From: Impatiens glandulifera
Lineage: Eukaryota; Streptophyta; Magnoliopsida; Ericales; Balsaminaceae
Length of the DNA stretch: 64,000 nucleotides
Reading direction: 5' to 3'
Assembly: GCF_907164915.1 (NCBI RefSeq)
Contig: NC_061864.1
Location: 7,392,389-7,456,388 of the forward strand
The notes under the pieces: model-generated
The model's input: only the letters and a program-made list of their open reading frames with translations
The model's database searches: none
What the model was told of the DNA's origin: nothing
Program-made: the position numbers and the translations under genes
Part shown: positions 11,164 through 24,431 of the stretch, one piece after another
Position numbering within the stretch: position 1 is the first letter of the stretch
Layout of the letters: each line of letters begins with the position of its first letter

Positions 11164-13140
11164 TAGGAGTGAGCAAACGGGTAAACCCAACTCGTATCAC
11201 CCAACTCATATTCAACCTAAATTTAATTTACCCAACCCATAATTCAACCCATATTATTTACTAATATGGGTTGGGTATGGATTGGGTAACCTAAATTATT
11301 TTATTTTCATTTTTTCATTTAACATGTATTTGACTTATTTAACACATTTTTAATCGTTTAACACGTTTTTGACATTTTTAACATATTTTCCACATTTTTG
11401 ACGTTTTTGACACGTTTTGAAATGTTTAACACGTTTTTCACGTTTTTGACATGTTTAATACGTTTTTTCACACGTTTAACATGATTTTGACACGTTTAAC
11501 ACGTTTTTGGCACGTTTAACACATTTTGATAATTTGAACACGTTTTTCATATTTTTGGCATGTTTAACACGTTTTTAACACGTTTAACACGTTTGACATG
11601 TTTTTCACGATTATGACACACTTAACACAATTTTGACACGTTTTTGACACATTTAACACATTTTGACACATTTAACATGTTTTTCATATTTTTGACACGT
11701 TTTCACACGTTTTTCACGTTTTTTGTACGTTTAACACGTTTTGACATGTTTAATACGGTTTCCACGTTTTGACACGTTTAACATGTTTTTGACATGTTTT
11801 CATGTTTTTGACACATTTAATACGTTTTTCACACGTTTAACACGTTTTTGACATGGTTAACATGTTTTTGGCACGTTTAACACATTTTGACACGTTGGAC
11901 ACTATTTTCATATTTTGACATGTTTGACACGTTTTACACGATTATGACACATTTAGCATATTTTGACACGTTTTTGGCACGTTTAACACGTTTTGACACG
12001 TTTAACATATTTTTCACATTCTTAACACGTTTAATATGTTTTTAACATGTTTAACACGTTTTTGACATGTTTAACACGTTTTGACACATTTTCCATGTTT
12101 TCCACGTTTAACACGTTTTTTACACGTTTAACTCATATTTTTAACACGTTTAATACATTTTTCACACGTTTGACGTGCCAAAACGTGAAAATTGTGTTAA
12201 AAATGCCAAAAACATGTTAAACGTGACAAAACGTGTTAAAACTTATCAAAATGTGTTAACGTGCAAAAAAACATGTTAAACATGTCAAAAATATGTTAAA
12301 TGTGCAAAAACGTGTTAAAATGTCAAAAACGTGTTAAACGTGCCAAAAACGTGAAAATGTGCCCAAAATATGAAAAACGTGTTGAACGTAGCAAATCGTG
12401 TTAAATGTGCTAAAAATGTGTTAAATGAGCCAAAAACGTGTTGAACGTGTTCAATATGTCAAAAACGTGTTAAACGTGCCAAAAGTATATGAAAAACGTG
12501 TTAACATGTGAAAAACGTGTCAAATATGTCAAAAACATGTTAAACATGCCAAAAACATGAAAAATATGTTTCAAGTGTGAAAAACGTGTTAAACATGTAA
12601 AAAACGTATTAAACATATCAAAAATATGTTAAAATGTCAAAAACATGTTAAACGTGCAAAAAACGTGAAAACTGTGTTAAACTTGTTAAAAACGTGTTGA
12701 CATGTTAAATATGTTAAAAACGTGTTAAACGTGCAAACAACGTAAAAAAAACGTGCCAAAAACGTAAAAAACGTGTTAAACTTGTCAAAAATACGTTAAA
12801 CGTATTAAACATGTAAAAAACTTGTTAAACGTGCTAGAAACATGAAAATGTATTAAACGTGTGAAAACGTGTTATAATGTGAAAACGTGTTCAAAATATT
12901 AAAAACGTGTTAAACGTGTGAAAAACGTGTGAAACATGTCAAAAACGTGTTTGACATAAAGTTGGATGATAATTAGTTTATATTGGATTAATAATAGAGA
13001 ATTAAATTAAATTTATATAATTTGGATAATTTGAGTAACCCTAACCCAACTCATACTCAACCCAACCCATATTAACCAACCCAAATTAATATTTTGGGTT
13101 AGGGTTGAGTTTGGGTAAACCCAAATTATGCTCAACCTTA
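11164..13140. mobile_element. Giant fold-back element with satellite-like arms
   Basis: The outer ends are inverted copies: TAGGAGTGAGCAAACGGG at the left, and TAAGGTTGAGC when the right end is read on the minus strand. Both are followed by inverted tracts rich in GGGTAAACCCAA and ACCCAACCCATA. TAGGRNTGAGCAAA-type ends are common in hAT-derived elements. Between them, about 11325-12172 is a tandem array of a loose 20-bp unit (ACACGTTTTTGACACGTTTA and variants), and about 12173-12955 is the same array inverted. The flanking 8-mers (CATTTAGG, CAATTTTG) match at only 5 of 8 positions, so a target duplication is not established. No coding. Confidence 0.7.
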
Positions 13141-15472
13141 CAATTTTGTCATTAATTTCCACCATTGGACTAAGCCATTCCATATAGATATGTATAATGA
13201 AAACATCAATAATTAAAAGTCACACATTGTCACCAACCCCTCTTGCCTGCAAAGTAGTCACATGGTTCACCATTGTTTAACATATTAATCTCCAAATTGT
13301 CTTATCAATCCTAACCCAACCATTAATTGTTTTTAAGGATGTTTTAATCTATCTAAAAATATTTCATATTATATATTTATTTCTTAAAATTAATTTTTAA
13401 ACTTTACGATATTTATAAAAACTAATTTTTAAACTTTAAAATAATTATAAAATGACACGAAAAAACCACTTATGATATAATGAAAATAAATAAATTTGTG
13501 ACTTAAAATAGATACGTGTAATCTTCATCACGACGTCACTATACGTACCATTGTTGACTAGTTATCTTGAATTACAAAACAAAACAAAAAAGTGAGATGA
13601 ATAGATCTTACAAGTTACAATCCAGAAAAGTTAAATGCTGAATGGGCTTGCAATTACTATGTGGAAATACATTGTATGCTATCAATAGTGTCTTCCCCAA
13701 TAAATTGATGGGTGCATGGTTGTGAAGCACAAAAGGATAAAACCAATCTATTAATTATATTTTATAAGAAATGGGTCCATTTTTTAAAATTTATTTCTAA
13801 GTTAGACCCCATATGTAACAAACAATATTATTTGTGATAAAATTAACTAGTCAAACGTATTTCAACTCTTGTGACAAACAAACAAACAAACAATTACTTG
13901 TCAGCAAAGAATCGATATTCTTTTGTTAGAATGTCTTTAAATTGACAACATTTTATTTCATTTTCTCTCATTTCATTATACCATATTATAATTATTAGAT
14001 TTTCTTCAATCAAACTTTTCTTTTCTTTTTCTTTTTGTATAAGATGTGTAAATATATATTTGATTAATTTAAAAATATTCCTATAATTTTTTCTGGCGTT
14101 AGTAATATTTGTTTTCGATTTTTTTCATTCTTAAAACAAGGTCGACATACATAAATATATATATTAATTTATTTTTGTAAGAATGGTAGTAGGATATCCA
14201 GAATAAATAGACGAAAGGGACGTTTAGTTGTTGTCAAACAGCTACACTCAACTTATAATTATTTAATTTGCCGTGGCATGGGCCATTTTTTGTTGTCGGC
14301 CTATTCTTTCATTTTTAATTACTTTTATTTTTTATTTTTTGAAAATATTCACAAAGACTATAATTCAGACAAAGAAAAATGTATTTTTTTTTTTTTTTTA
14401 ATATAGGAAACTAACATGTCACGACTATTACTTACATCTTCATTTTTATGCGTCATTTAAATGAAAAATAAGATTTAAGTAATATTTGATATCTTAAAAA
14501 CCACTTTTTTTTTTTACTTTAGCTACATGAGTTTCATCCACAATAAAACATTATGTGCTAATATTTTAGCATAATTCATTCTTTGATAAAAATTATGAGA
14601 CTTATTTTGTTATTAAAAAAAACTAGAGTTTGACAAGCTTGATTATAAAAATGATTTGAGCTTAAATTAAAACACCAGAATATTCCAGAAAAGATAAATA
14701 GGCTAAAATGATGCATAATTTGCTAGAAGTCGAATAGTAATGGTATGGGCCAAGAGAGTTTGTGAACCCATCACTAGGGCCTGGGCTATACTAAAACTTA
14801 AGATTCTAATTGATGTAGTTGAATTTGACATTTGTTAAAAAAAAGAGACCCAACTTTATAGATCAAATTTGGTTTTAGAGTTAATTAGTTGAACTTAATG
14901 TATATAATTATCTCATATTATGTAAAATCGAGAGTTTAAGTAGAGAGTTTAAGTAAAGTTGAAAACTCGTAAAATCTAAATTTACTTGAAATCGTAAGAG
15001 TTTAATTTGAAAAAGTAATAGTTATATATTATTATTATTTATATATATAGTTAAATATTTTATATGTTTAGTCAATTTTAAAAATCTATATATTTAAATA
15101 TAAAATTAATTAAAAAAACAATAATAAATAAAACACTATAAAAAAATTATACTTAAAAAATTAATTATATTAATTAATTTATTTGAATAAATAATAATTT
15201 TTTTTTTAAAATTTTGAAATATAAATTAATTTTCTAAAACGTAAAATCGTAAAATCGAAATTATTTATAAACTCGTAAACTCGTAAAATTTTATTATTAT
15301 AATTTCAAAATCGTACGTAAGAGTTTACCTATTTAAGAGTTTACTTAAAATCAGACTCGTTAACCTAATATGAATTCGTAAAATTGTAAGATTTTAAGAG
15401 TTAACACGAAAATTTTAACAGCCTACTATATATTGTTCACTTTTAAAACTGCAATCTATGTAGTGGGATAAT
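13141..15472. other. Intergenic, degenerate repeats
   Basis: No gene recognised. The part at about 14920-15420 has many copies, in both orientations, of AACTCGTAAAATC/AAGAGTTTA-type motifs and is probably a decayed repeat, but its ends cannot be placed. Several TGGGCC/GGGCCT motifs (around 14270 and 14745-14800) have no associated reading frame. Confidence 0.45.
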
Positions 15473-16524
15473 GGGAAAATTGATAAAATGAACCTAAGAA
15501 GAGGTCCTATTTTAAAAATAACTTGGCCTAAAAGGTTTATGCAAAAGTAATTTTTTTTTTTTTTTTATCATTTTACTCTTAATATATATTTTTTTTATTT
15601 TTTTTTCTTTTCCCCTCATTTTCTCTTCTCTTCTCTTCTTCTCTTCTTCCCTTCCCTTTTCTCTCAGACTCCTACAGCAGCATTGCAGGCCGCACCACGA
15701 GACCACGACGGTAGCAAGGCAAGGCGGCGACTCCATCGAAATGGATATGTTCTTTATATATTAGCTATTATATGTTTGATGAAAACAAACTGTAATTTGC
15801 TATTATATGTTTGGTATTAGGGTTTATGATTTGTTAGCTAAAATATAAAGATGTAAAGTGCAGTAAATTGCAGTCTACGTCCCCGCAAATTGCAATTTGC
15901 GTCCCATAGAAACTGATCTTCGCGTCTCACGTAAATTGTAATTTTGCGTGGGACGCAGACTTCAACACATTGTATTTTTCACTCCACTCACTTTTGTCAA
16001 TTTCTATCGATTGCAGATCACAATTTATTTGTTAACTGTTTTGTCCTCTATGATGGAGAATGGAAAGTTGATGATGGCAGTGTTACTTCCTTTTTCTCAA
16101 GTTCATGTGTGGATATGACTCTATCCAAAAATACTACATATGACGAATTAACTGACATTGTCTATGATGTTATTCGTGCGGACAGATTGAGATATGATTT
16201 AGTGTTCAAAATCAAGTATAATATGGCAAGCGGTGAATGGTGATGCGGGGAAACGTACGACGTTGCTTGGCGATCATCCGACGTTGCTTGGCTTGGCGAT
16301 CGTCGGGGAGGAAACCAGGGAAGAGAGTGAAGGGAAACGGTCGTTTTCGGGGGAGAAGAGGGAAAGAAAAGAAGAGAAAATGAGGGAAAAGAAAAGGTTA
16401 AGAAAAAAAATTAAGGGTAAAATGGTCATTTTTTTTAAAAAAAAGGTTAGTTTTACGAATTAGTTTTGAGCTAGATTATTTTTAAAATGAGACCTCTTCT
16501 CAGGGTCATTTTATCAAATTTCCC
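15473..16524. mobile_element. Mutator-like non-autonomous element with transposase remnant
   Basis: The termini are inverted: GGGAAAATTGATAAAATGAA at the left and GGGAAATTTGATAAAATGAC reading inward from the right. The similarity continues inward through a degenerate TIR of about 250 bp (purine/pyrimidine-rich tract plus a GC-rich inner part). The flanks GTGGGATAAT (15463-15472) and ATGAGATAAT (16525-16534) match at 8 of 10 positions, the target-duplication length of Mutator-like elements. The interior holds a degenerate transposase N-terminus (separate entry). The end sequence is of the same type as those of the elements at 18257 and 33054, suggesting one transposon superfamily. Confidence 0.75.
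16017..16243 (+). pseudogene. MULE transposase N-terminal (PB1-like) fragment
   Basis: Translated in the frame that includes 15944-16243, this encodes VLYDGEWKVDDGS, then a stretch ending TYDELTDIVYDVIRADRLRY. This pattern (hydrophobic-D/G-G-x-W, then TYDEL-x-x-hVY-x-hhR-hD) is that of the PB1-like N-terminal domain of plant MuDR transposases. A splice-acceptor-like CAG lies just before 16017. The frame ends in the right TIR; the zinc knuckle and catalytic domain are absent. It is best read as a remnant of the parental autonomous element. Recognition is by memory of the family pattern only. Confidence 0.5.
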
Positions 16525-17176
16525 ATGAGATAATAGGTGGTGACAAATATATTGATTAATTCACTCACAAAAAACACAAAGGATATTGAATATTGCATGT
16601 TTAAGAATCACAATTCACGAATTTGATTTTCCAAAACCAAGTTATTCTGGCAAAACAAAATACCTATAGATGGATGGAGCCTTATCAATGGAAAATATAG
16701 TACATGGAGTAAAGTTATCAAGTCATTCTATACATTTGTCCAAATGTATTTTTTTTTAAGAAATTTTATTTCATTAAAAAAAATTGATAAAAGAAAAAAA
16801 TAAATAAATAATCAATTAAATACACTCAAAAATACCTAAGAAAGAAAAACGAGAAAACGATACACTTGACAAAATAAATAATTAGTTAAATGTATTTTTT
16901 TGGTTCATAAACACATTAATGATTTATGAGGTCCTAAATAAGAAAATTCTTGCTCATCTATTTTTTTTTATCAACTTCCTTCTTGTCTAGGTGACAAAAA
17001 AAAAATGGTATTTTGTAAAAAAAAAATTACTTTTCAACATTATAATAATAAAAAAAATAAGTCAGATGACCTTAAATAAAAATTGAATTAATGGTTATAA
17101 TATGAATGACAATTATAATCCATTATAGGGTTTTCCATCAGAATTATCTCACTATGGCCGATTTTCTCGGTTTGAC

Positions 17177-17847
17177 TAGAGGTGTTCAATATTTGGTCTG
17201 AACCGAATATCCGATTGAATTCGAATAACTGAATTTAAATTTTATTTATAATTTTCGAACCGAATTTTAAAACAATTCGATTCAAATTAGGTTTTCGATT
17301 TGGTTTTTAAGTTCCAACTCAAAAACCAAACCGAAAACCGTATTCATTTTTTATTATTTATTTTAATTATATATTTTACTATATATTAAATAATTTAATA
17401 TATATAATTAAATAATTATATATGAATTTAGGTCCGCCACTAGTCCTACATAATCTCTAAAACTCTAATCCCTCAATCCTACCGTTTACTCATGAGTCTT
17501 GACATATCTCTCATTCTTTCTCGTCGAAAAAGCTCATCACCATCATAAACACCTCTCCACCATCATATATGATTGTCGTCAAAACTATTTTACTTTTATT
17601 TCCGTCGTTCAACTACCAAACATTGACGGTCAACCACTAAGCATAGTTTGGGTGATTTATACTCTTTTTATAATTTTAGCAGATAAGAATTTTAACAACT
17701 TGTTTATTCTGATAACTCTCTTCAAACAAATTCTTTTGTCTTATTCAAATCAGTTCGATTTTCGAATTTGTTTGAAGAAATAAAAATTCGAAGAAACCAA
17801 ACAAAAAACTCGAATAACTCGAAAACCAAACCGATGAAACACTTCTA
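17177..17847. mobile_element. hAT-like non-autonomous element, 671 bp
   Basis: The left end is TAGAGGTGTTCAATATTTGG and the right end read inverted is TAGAAGTGTTTCATCGG, continuing into inverted AACCGAA/TTCGGTT-rich tracts. The flanking 8-mers are GGTTTGAC (17169-17176) and GATTTGAC (17848-17855), one mismatch, as for an old 8-bp hAT target duplication. The internal 94-codon frame at 17499-17783 has no recognisable domain and is not called as a gene. Confidence 0.8.
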
Positions 17848-18256
17848 GATTTGACTGGTAACTAACCGAAAAGGAGGGGATATTATAATATTAAAAATAC
17901 GTTTATATAATTTTATCAAAAGATATTTTTTTTATGTTTTTAAAAGAAAATGGTTTATTGAGTCATGAGGATTCATCGGAATCGAATGAGGCGAAAATGA
18001 TAAATGAAATAATCAAGGTAGGATATGACGGAATGGTAAGTTAAACACATTTCAATCCCACTAAATAAAATAAAATAAAATTTATGTCTTACAAATATTT
18101 TATATATTAAAATTTTATGTTGATATAAAATTTAAAAGATTACTTTTCTTTTTCAATAAAATATTTATGACGTTATAAATTTATTAATATATGATGTGGT
18201 AATCCAAAACCGTTTAAATATTTAACGACAGTACGGATTTCGGACTTGAAAAAAAA

Positions 18257-18571
18257 TGGAAATTTGACGAAATGACCTTAAAAAGTCTCTGAAATATGCG
18301 CATAAATTTAATTGCGGAAATAACTACTTCAAAATACTTTGACGAAATTACCCCGTCGCGTAACGCGAAGAAAAAGTCCAGAACGATGACGATCGTGTTC
18401 CTTCGCGTGACGAAAAGTCCAGAACGATGACGATCGTGTTCCTTCGCGTGACGATAGTGTTCATAAACTTTCCTTTCACGTAACGATCCTACTCTGCGCG
18501 TTACGCGTAAAAATGTTTTAACAAGCGCATTTATTTAAGACCATTTTTAGGGTCTTTTCGTCAAATTTCCC
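18257..18571. mobile_element. Short Mutator-like MITE, 315 bp
   Basis: The left end is TGGAAATTTGACGAAATGAC and the right end read inverted is GGGAAATTTGACGAAAAGAC. The flanks are eight A (18249-18256) and AAAGAAAA (18572-18579). Inside, CGCGTAACGCG and TTCGCGTGACG-type motifs and a duplicated segment of about 48 bp around GTCCAGAACGATGACGATCG (about 18376-18470) resemble the subterminal motifs of the Pack-MULE at 33054-35904. It lies about 350 bp upstream of the next gene's ATG and may contribute to its promoter region. Confidence 0.7.
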
Positions 18572-18916
18572 AAAGAAAAGCCATTGTTGTGTAATTGATA
18601 TTAATAAAGTTTGACGCCCGTTTCTTTCCTTTTTCACCATTTTCTTTTAATGCCACATCTTACCTTCCGTTTCAGATCTTTTCATTTCTTCAAGTTATGG
18701 TTTTGTATGTGAGAAGGTAGAACAAGCTAACGTTGTCTCTTTTGCTCGATCCAATTCACATCTTCTTCTTCTTCTTCTTTTGCTCGATCCAATTGATTTC
18801 CTGTATCTTCCTTCATTCGGTGTCTTTCTTTAGATCATTGGTTCGAATCAATATCGTCTTCTGGACTGGAAATCTGTTAGGGTTTTGGTATATACAGAAA
18901 GAATTAACAAGCAAGC

Positions 18917-21900
18917 ATGGCTAATTCCGAGAGAGAATGGACGGATGACGACCGGGAGGTGAACTTGGAAGAGAATAATCTTGATGATTTCACAACTGAC
19001 GCTTCTTCGTCAAATTCGGGTAGCTCAAGGTTTAGGCTCACGGAGCGACTGGCGGATATTCTCGTCCAGGAAGGCGATGGAGATTTGCTTCTTCAACGTA
19101 ACGATCAGGAAGATGGAGTTTTTCAGTTTCTTCGGGCTCTCGACTTGCAGGTTATGGGTGCCTGCCGTGCAGATGAGAGGTTGAAGCCCCTGTTGAAGCT
19201 GCACGTCTCCGGCGGCGGCTCCGAGGATCGCTTGTTATCTCATCTCAGTCAAGTAATAATCATCTCATTTGATTTGATGGAATTACTGTATTCTATAAAC
19301 CTATGACATGTTTTAAGACATAAAGTATTCGTAACTGCTCATGTTGATCTAGCTTGTTTATAAGTGTGATGCATAACTAATTCATTTTTCTTGTTCTTGT
19401 TCTGCTTGTTATGTAGCACTTTGAGCCCTCTGAAATTGGTATGCTCGCCAGGTGTTTGTGTATTCCTTTGGTTTCCATTCGTGTCGGAAAGATTAATAAG
19501 CAAGGGGCACTTATGTGCCCAACTGGAACAAGGTAATCTTGATTCTTTAATATTGTCTGGTACTCCCATCTCAAGCCTCTATTTTTATGATCATTGCACT
19601 GGTGGTGATAATTTGCCTTTAATTTATATGGTCTTGCCGTTTTTTGGATTGTCAATTACATCCTCATATCGAATAAATTGAAAGACCTGTCATGTATTAG
19701 ATGCTTGAACATTCACTTCATTCAGTCTTAATATTTAGGCTTTTCTAATCTTGCAAATAGTGTGTATACCAACTTTATATGGAAGCTGGGTCTACGTTGC
19801 ATCCACGCATCATATGTGTGAGCCCTCTATTTTAACCAGAATTGGCCACAGCCTGGCCTAAAAGATCAACTTAAACAGATATCAATTGAGATATCATAGT
19901 TTGCATCGATTCTCTCTGGGGAATGACTACCACTTTAATCTTCTCATTGAAGTAAAATTCGTGTTAGGCAATTAATATAGTTATCAATTGTGTTGGGGAT
20001 TTCTGTTACTGCAGTATATAATTTTTTATTTCAACTTGACTTGTGCATTATTGTGTTGACCATAAGTTTATGTTTCTATAAATGTTTATTGTTCATTAAT
20101 AGTGTCCTTTATGGCTCATATTGTTTACATTTTAATTTGTCTCTCCATTCAAATTTTAAACGCCAATTATGTCCTCTCTGTGTCTGTATGCATTATTTTT
20201 CAAACATTTTTCCTTTGTAATAATGGATTGTTTGTTTTATCCGATATTTGTGATATTTTTGTAAATGCAAGTAATTTGCTGACTATGCCTTTGTTTCCTC
20301 GAGTCTTCATAGAAGCATAAACTTCTTATTTGGAAGTGTTTTATCATGGATGCCTTGTTCTTGTAACTGACCCCAATATAAGCTGCAATACAGGGTTATA
20401 TATTTAACTTGTTGTTGGCAACATGTTCATGCGACCAAATAAGTATGTCTTTTCATTTGTAGGTAAAGTCGGACGTATTCTATTATGATATCTGAATTAA
20501 GAAGAAGTAAAGGTAGTTCCATGCTCCTATGCCATATGGCTTATGTTAAGTCTGGTTACTTTGTTCATCTTATTATATATAATATATATCATCCATATTC
20601 CAGTTGGATTGATATAATTTACATTGTTGTATCTCTTTTTCCTTGTTTCATTTCTTCTTTTGTATGCCATTCTTTGTTACCTGTATTTGCATATTGAATC
20701 GTCCGAGAAAATACTAATTGCCTGGTATACTTATTGTAGTTTATCTGAATTTAATTGTTAGAACTATTAATTACAAGGGATATATATCTCTTGCTCATAT
20801 AATTGACCATTAACTAAGAGCTTGTTTGATGTATGCTTTTCTTTTCAAATAATCTGATTAAAAAGTAGAGTATTTGCCATTTGGGGTTAATTGGCTAAGT
20901 AGCTTTTCTTTTGTTTGATGTATGCTTTTCTTTTATAAAGTAAGTGTATTTTAGTTGATGATGGGATAAAATTGCATTGTTTGTTTGTTAGATGTTAACA
21001 TGCTCCTTCTCGAGTAATTAGACTTTTCCTAAAATAGGTCATTGTTTTGTTTGCTACTCTCTTGGACGGAACTGGATGTTGCATGTGATGACATACATAT
21101 TGAAGAATATCAATTTCAGTTTGTTGTTGTTTCTTTATTGTTGGCTCATCCTCTTTTCTACTGCTTCAGGGGGAATTTGGATCTCACATTTGTGCCTACT
21201 ACCTCTGACTTACGGATCTCATTTGTTGGGGATGATGGCCAGACAGAGAGACTAACAACCATAAAGAGAGCCTGCCCCTCTGCATCAGTTGAAAGAATCT
21301 CAGCTGACAAATCTGGACGTTCTTTCCTAATAAAGACACCAGAAGGGGAGGTTTTTTACTTTTGGTGGTCCGAGAAATCCAAACTTGTTGGGGACGAGTT
21401 ACTTAAGAAGGTAATTTTCTGGGGGAAATTAAATTCAACATAAGAACACAGGTGTGGTATATATAATATTCATCTGTTTATAAATCACAGATGGAGAATT
21501 TGATAGAAGAGAAACCATCGCTTGCTGAGCTTACAGGAATCTGTGAATCCCGACTTAACCAGTTTGCAAGTCATCTGAGAGCTTATTTTGTTGGGTCAAT
21601 TGCATTTAACGCTAATAATCCCCCCAAGACTGTACCTTTGGCTGCTGCATTAACAAATTCCCCTCGATTTCGAAACCAGGCAGGAGGGGGGAAACATAGC
21701 ACTACTGGTTGTTCATCAATCCACCAATGTAGCTTAGGTCCTCGATGGAATTCTTTTAAGGAGTGCCCACCTAAAAATCTGTTGTCTTCTCTTAGGAATG
21801 TGGCGAAAGACAAGCTTAAGCGCAAGTTTTCTAGTATTGACGACTTATCACCATTGATCTTGGATACAAAATGTTTAAATATTTGGAAAGAAGACAGCAA

Positions 21901-22243
21901 CAAGCATCAGCTGCAGCAGCAACAAGCCATGGGATTATTATGCTTTTCATCAGAAGCACTTGAAAAATCTGACACCTCGACATCGTCGTCATCATCATCG
22001 TCTCTCTTTGTTCCAGAGCAACAACCACTTTTCAGGCTGCCCATTATGGTTTCTTCCTCACAGAAGATTCCGAGTTTCAGTCCTTACATGGATAACATAG
22101 ATATTATCACGAGTGGGATTGCTGCATTGGGATTAGTTTCTCTATCGGACCGAACACATGGAACGGCATCAGATCATGATGAAAGCAATGGGGAGGACGA
22201 CTCTTGTATTAGAAGAGCCGGTTTGGGAGAGGATGGAAGTTGA
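18917..22243 (+). CDS. Plant protein with Rpn13/ADRM1 Pru-like domain
   Basis: Four exons: 18917-19252, 19417-19532, 21170-21410 and 21491-22243. All junctions are GT-AG and keep frame, giving 481 residues. Intron 2 is 1.6 kb. Exon 1 is acidic and Ser-rich, followed by a helical segment (LTERLADILVQEGDGDLLLQ). Across exons 2-4 lies IRVGKINKQGALMCPTGTR, then GNLDLTF, FVGDDGQTE, FLIKTPEGEVFYFWWSEKS and KMENLIEE. The order of G-K-x-x-x-x-G, a turn, a basic G, beta strands and a final F-x-W strand followed by a helix resembles the PH-like Pru domain by which Rpn13/ADRM1 binds ubiquitin and the proteasome subunit Rpn2. The C-terminal half is Ser-rich and low in complexity (poly-Gln/Ser) without a DEUBAD-like domain that I recognise. 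It looks like a conserved plant protein distinct from canonical RPN13; ubiquitin or proteasome binding is inference only. Confidence 0.85.
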
Positions 22244-23028
22244 CAATAAAATATAATATGATTTAAGATTTCTACATGCCTATGTTTTGTATGTTGTTTG
22301 TTGAAGTTGGAGTGGGATTTGTTTTGTTTTCTTTTTCGGAAATGTAAATGTGTCTGCAAGCAAGAAAGAAAGTTGTCTGTCTATATAATATATATATATA
22401 TATAGTAAGCAGTAGTAGTGATGGCTGAGTTGTGAACATATATATTATTAATTCTCATGAGCAATTTCATAGAGTTGGAGAAACCCTTCTTTTTGTTAAG
22501 ATATTTTGTAGACCTTTAAAGGTAACTTGTTTACATGTGGACCAGTTGAGGATTGGGGTGAAACAAATCAAATATGAAAGTGCATGTAGTAACTTTAAAA
22601 CAAAATAAATCGGTAAAATCGACAGCTGAAACGGCTTCGGAAGCCCTAGCCTCCCCCAATTTCTTCTGATAAAGTTTCCCACAAACTTCCATATACTTTT
22701 ATTTGAGAATAAATTTAAAAAAACAAGTAGTCTTTTGATTTCAAGATCATGTATATTCCCTTTGAAATCATTTAGGATGCTTGGTAAATGAAAATTTTAT
22801 CTTTTTTTAGTTTACCTAGATGTACATATATATATATATATACATCATATATATTATTCCATTGAACTTAATAATAATAATAATAATTTGATGATAATAA
22901 TCTTGGCTTACATGATAAAAAAAGGTTATAATTAAAGCAAACATAGAATCATATTAAACAGGGGTTATATATTTATGATGCTTATAATAATATGAACAAA
23001 TATTGTTTTATATAATAACATTTGATCA

Positions 23029-23030
<2 letters not shown>

Positions 23031-23105
<75 letters not shown>
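23031..23105. repeat. (TA)n microsatellite, 75 bp
   Basis: An uninterrupted TA run between the Pru-like gene and the LSH gene. Confidence 0.97.
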
Positions 23106-23109
<4 letters not shown>

Positions 23110-24342
23110 TCTCATTATTTGTCTTAAATAATATAAGCTAGCTAGCTTGATTCACAAACTTTAATATATGGAAATTAAAGAGACTATGACAAAAAATTTG
23201 GAAGAATATGCATGGGGCAGCTGCAATGAAAGTTCCTAACTTTTGTTCCTTTCACTTCCCAATAATAATGCCTTTGCATTGTCCCCACTAGTTTTTTTTA
23301 TTAATTTGTATTATTAGTAACTAATATTTTCTTTTTAGGTTATATAATTATCAAGGATTTAAGTGTGCTTATTTGCTTCACTTTGATATTTGTTTGACAA
23401 TCATGCATTTGTTTTCAGAACACTTCAATAATATATATTCTAAATGTGTATTGAGTCTTTGTGTTATCTCTTGCAGAAATTTAATTAGTTAAATGTAAAA
23501 TCATTAAGTTTTCAAACAAATGTACTGGATATACATATTTTTTTAATATAGAATGCTAAACCCATATTAATGAATTTCATGTCCATTTAAAAAGTTTTAA
23601 GTTAAAATTAATCTTTATTCTCTTAAAAACAATTCTTGACATTTAAACTATTTTATTGAGTTTACAAACAAAATATATTGTATTCTATGCAAATACAAAT
23701 AATTTAGTTAGAAAATCTGATTTTTACTAACTCTAAATTTAATGAAAAAACGTTGATTTTGTTAATAAACCAAAAATACTTTATTTTTGTAAAAGACTTT
23801 AGATGGCCCTAATTTTGTTTGCCTTTGTTGTTTCTAAATTTTTTGGTTGGTTCAGGTTTGAATTATTTTAATAATTATATATTTGAAAAATAATATTGGT
23901 AATGATTTTAAATATATGAATATATTTTTTTAGTAAAAAACTTTAAAGATATTAATATATAATAATAAAATAAAAAATAATAATTTAAAATAAATTATAT
24001 TTTAATTAATGAATTGAGTGATACAATGAAAGAAATAAGAATAAGGTGAATTTTTTATTATTATTATTGAAATAACCCTAAACTATGCATTATTTGGTCT
24101 TAGGGCTCATGTTTCGTTATTCATAATTTTTTTTAAATGTCGTTATAACTAACATTATTATAACTAGTTTCCATGTTAGAAATAATTGAAAGGAATTAAA
24201 GAAAAATATGGATACTATATTTCCCTCTTCTTCTCCTTATTTCTTGTAAAACACCTCATCTTATAATTTCCACCACATTCCAAAAACTGGTCATTTCTTG
24301 TAAACAAACCCTAATTTCCACCAATACCCATCTTTCTGTGCA

Positions 24343-24351
24343 GTATATATA
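24343..24351 (+). promoter_or_regulatory. TATA box of the LSH/ALOG gene
   Basis: TATATATAA lies about 85 nt before the ATG at 24432. The presumed 5' UTR contains a tandem CATCT pyrimidine-rich tract (24400-24420), typical of plant leaders. Confidence 0.6.
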
Positions 24352-24431
24352 TAACTGCTCCAGTTCCTTCTCCTCCAGTTAGAAATAAATAAAAACATCA
24401 TCTCATCTCATCTCATCTCTTAGAAACAAAA

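Larger units (their letters stand above)
22244..24431. other. Intergenic, AT-rich
   Basis: The first part is the 3' flank of the Pru-like gene. A (TA)n run is at 23031-23105 and AAT repeats are near 22870. A small GC-richer patch near 22620-22670 includes the hairpin-forming GGCTTCGGAAGCC. No further gene is seen. Confidence 0.6.

Noticed and set aside
15512..15736. Glu/Lys/Arg-rich minus-strand frame
   Set aside because: It lies in the purine-rich left TIR of the Mutator-like element, with a mirror copy in the right TIR.
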